This document shows positions 12,083 to 12,811 of a stretch of DNA of 12,811 nucleotides, piece by piece (position 1 is the first letter of the stretch; every line of letters begins with the position of its first letter). The stretch is from Thiobacillus sp. UBA2186 (GTDB taxonomy: Bacteria > Pseudomonadota > Gammaproteobacteria > Burkholderiales > Thiobacillaceae). Below the pieces are notes generated by a model. It saw only the letters and a program-made list of their open reading frames with translations, searched no databases and had not been told where the DNA came from. The translations under genes were made by a program, and so were the position numbers. The stretch is taken from contig DCVO01000051.1 in NCBI GenBank assembly GCA_002327405.1, positions 1 through 12,811 of the forward strand, written 5' to 3'.

Positions 12083-12811
12083 CTACAAACCTTTCGGCAA
12101 CGGAAAACTGACCTTCTCCTGCAACCCCTCCAGCGGGGCCACTTCGGTGGCCCCGAGTTGTTTCAGGCGGGCGATGACGCGTTCGACCAGGATTTCCGGG
12201 GCGGACGCGCCGGCGGTGATGCCGATGCGCGTTTTTCCTTCGAGCCATTGCGGCTGGATGTCGGTTTCATCGTCCACCAGATAAGCGGGCACGCCGAGAT
12301 TCTCTGCGACCTCGCGCAGGCGGTTGGAGTTGGAGCTGTTGGGGCTGCCGACCACCAGCAGCAGGTCGCAGCCCGCGGAGAGCTGCTTGACCGCGTCCTG
12401 GCGGTTCTGGGTGGCGTAGCAGATGTCGTTCTTGCGCGGCCCCTGGATGGCGGGGAACTTGGCACGCAGGGCGTCGATCACCTTGGCGGTGTCGTCCATC
12501 GACAGGGTGGTCTGGGTGACGTAGGCCAGCGCCTGCGGGTTGCGCACCTCGAGTTTGGCCACATCCGCCTCGTCCTCGACCAGGTAGATGGCGCCGCCGT
12601 TGCGGGCGTCGTACTGGCCCATGGTGCCTTCCACCTCGGGGTGGCCGGCGTGGCCGATGAGGATGCATTCCTCGCCGTCGCGGCTGTAGCGGGCCACTTC
12701 CAGGTGCACCTTGGTGACCAGCGGGCAGGTGGCGTCGAACACCTTGAGGCCACGGCGCGCGGCTTCGTCGCGCACCGCCTGGGACACGCCGTGGGCGCTG
12801 AAGATGACGAT
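12083..12811 (-). CDS. ispH: 4-hydroxy-3-methylbut-2-enyl diphosphate reductase IspH (5' end outside window)
   Basis: IspH is the last enzyme of the MEP isoprenoid pathway: a [4Fe-4S] protein that reduces HMBPP to IPP and DMAPP in the cytoplasm. The last 242 residues of a usual 310-320 are visible. Seen are FSAHGVS (active-site His), DATCPLV (second cluster Cys), GHAGHPEVEGTMGQ (His and the proton-donor Glu), ICYATQNRQ (third cluster Cys), GSPNSSNSNRL (substrate phosphate Ser/Asn) and GITAGASAPEILV. All expected key residues in this part are present, so this is the functional copy. It converges on higBA with 6 bases between stops. Its 3' end is duplicated twice to the left, and its codons for LGATEVAPL also form a plus-strand hairpin terminator. 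Confidence 0.95.
   Translation of the reverse strand: MVIFSAHGVSQAVRDEAARRGLKVFDATCPLVTKVHLEVARYSRDGEECILIGHAGHPEVEGTMGQYDARNGGAIYLVEDEADVAKLEVRNPQALAYVTQTTLSMDDTAKVIDALRAKFPAIQGPRKNDICYATQNRQDAVKQLSAGCDLLLVVGSPNSSNSNRLREVAENLGVPAYLVDDETDIQPQWLEGKTRIGITAGASAPEILVERVIARLKQLGATEVAPLEGLQEKVSFPLPKGL
12134..12163 (+). terminator. cUUCGg terminator inside the ispH coding end (for higBA)
   Basis: CGGGGCCAC (12134-12142) pairs with GTGGCCCCG (12147-12155) around TTCG, followed by AGTTGTTT. It lies 58 bases after the higA stop on the same strand, but within the functional ispH codons. The T tract is interrupted by one G, so it should be weaker than in copies 1 and 2. Confidence 0.68.

Noticed and set aside
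9952..12253. Integron cassette array or CRISPR array
   Set aside because: There are three repeats of about 170 bp that are homologous to ispH codons, not attC sites or short CRISPR repeats, and no integrase or cas gene is seen.

Overview
The window looks like chromosomal DNA of a GC-rich proteobacterium, most likely a betaproteobacterium. The grounds are the IspH, ThiO and ELM1-family protein types, the type IV pilus minor-pilin cluster, and a pilin cluster lying beside ispH as it does in Pseudomonas. This placement rests on recognition of protein families, not on a search.

Left part (1-3934, minus strand): a surface-polysaccharide group with a TviB/WbpO-type nucleotide-sugar dehydrogenase (cut by the window edge), a GT4 glycosyltransferase and an ELM1-family GT-B-like protein, packed as one operon. 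A double-hairpin REP-like element separates it from thiO (glycine oxidase, thiazole synthesis).

Middle part (4028-9913, plus strand): five consecutive genes, each starting with a class III prepilin leader: pilE, fimT, pilW, pilX and a pilV-like gene. They overlap or lie 2-12 bases apart, so they form one operon for the minor (initiating/tip) pilins of a type IV pilus. No pilY1 is present. The pilV-like protein is very large (855 residues) and has a Cys/His-rich middle and a beta-rich tail. PilW and PilX carry EF-hand-like acidic loops. These may together do the tip and calcium work usually given to PilY1 (inference).

Right part (9914-12811): the most unusual region. The 3' end of ispH, which runs in from the right on the minus strand, is present three times (9952-~10110, 11247-~11417 and the functional copy at 12083). 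Between the copies lie two plus-strand toxin-antitoxin loci: a CopG/RHH-ParE type module (10209-11222) and higBA (11487-12076). Each ispH 3' end carries, on the plus strand, a stem with a cUUCGg loop followed by a T tract. The duplicated ends therefore act as ready-made terminators for the pil operon, the first TA module and higBA respectively. The layout is what repeated Campbell-type insertions at the ispH 3' end would leave, with each inserted unit being TA genes plus an ispH end. The RHH-ParE module itself contains a 200-bp direct repeat bracketing a small coiled-coil gene, so a similar event seems to have happened inside it. No integrase or transposase is visible.
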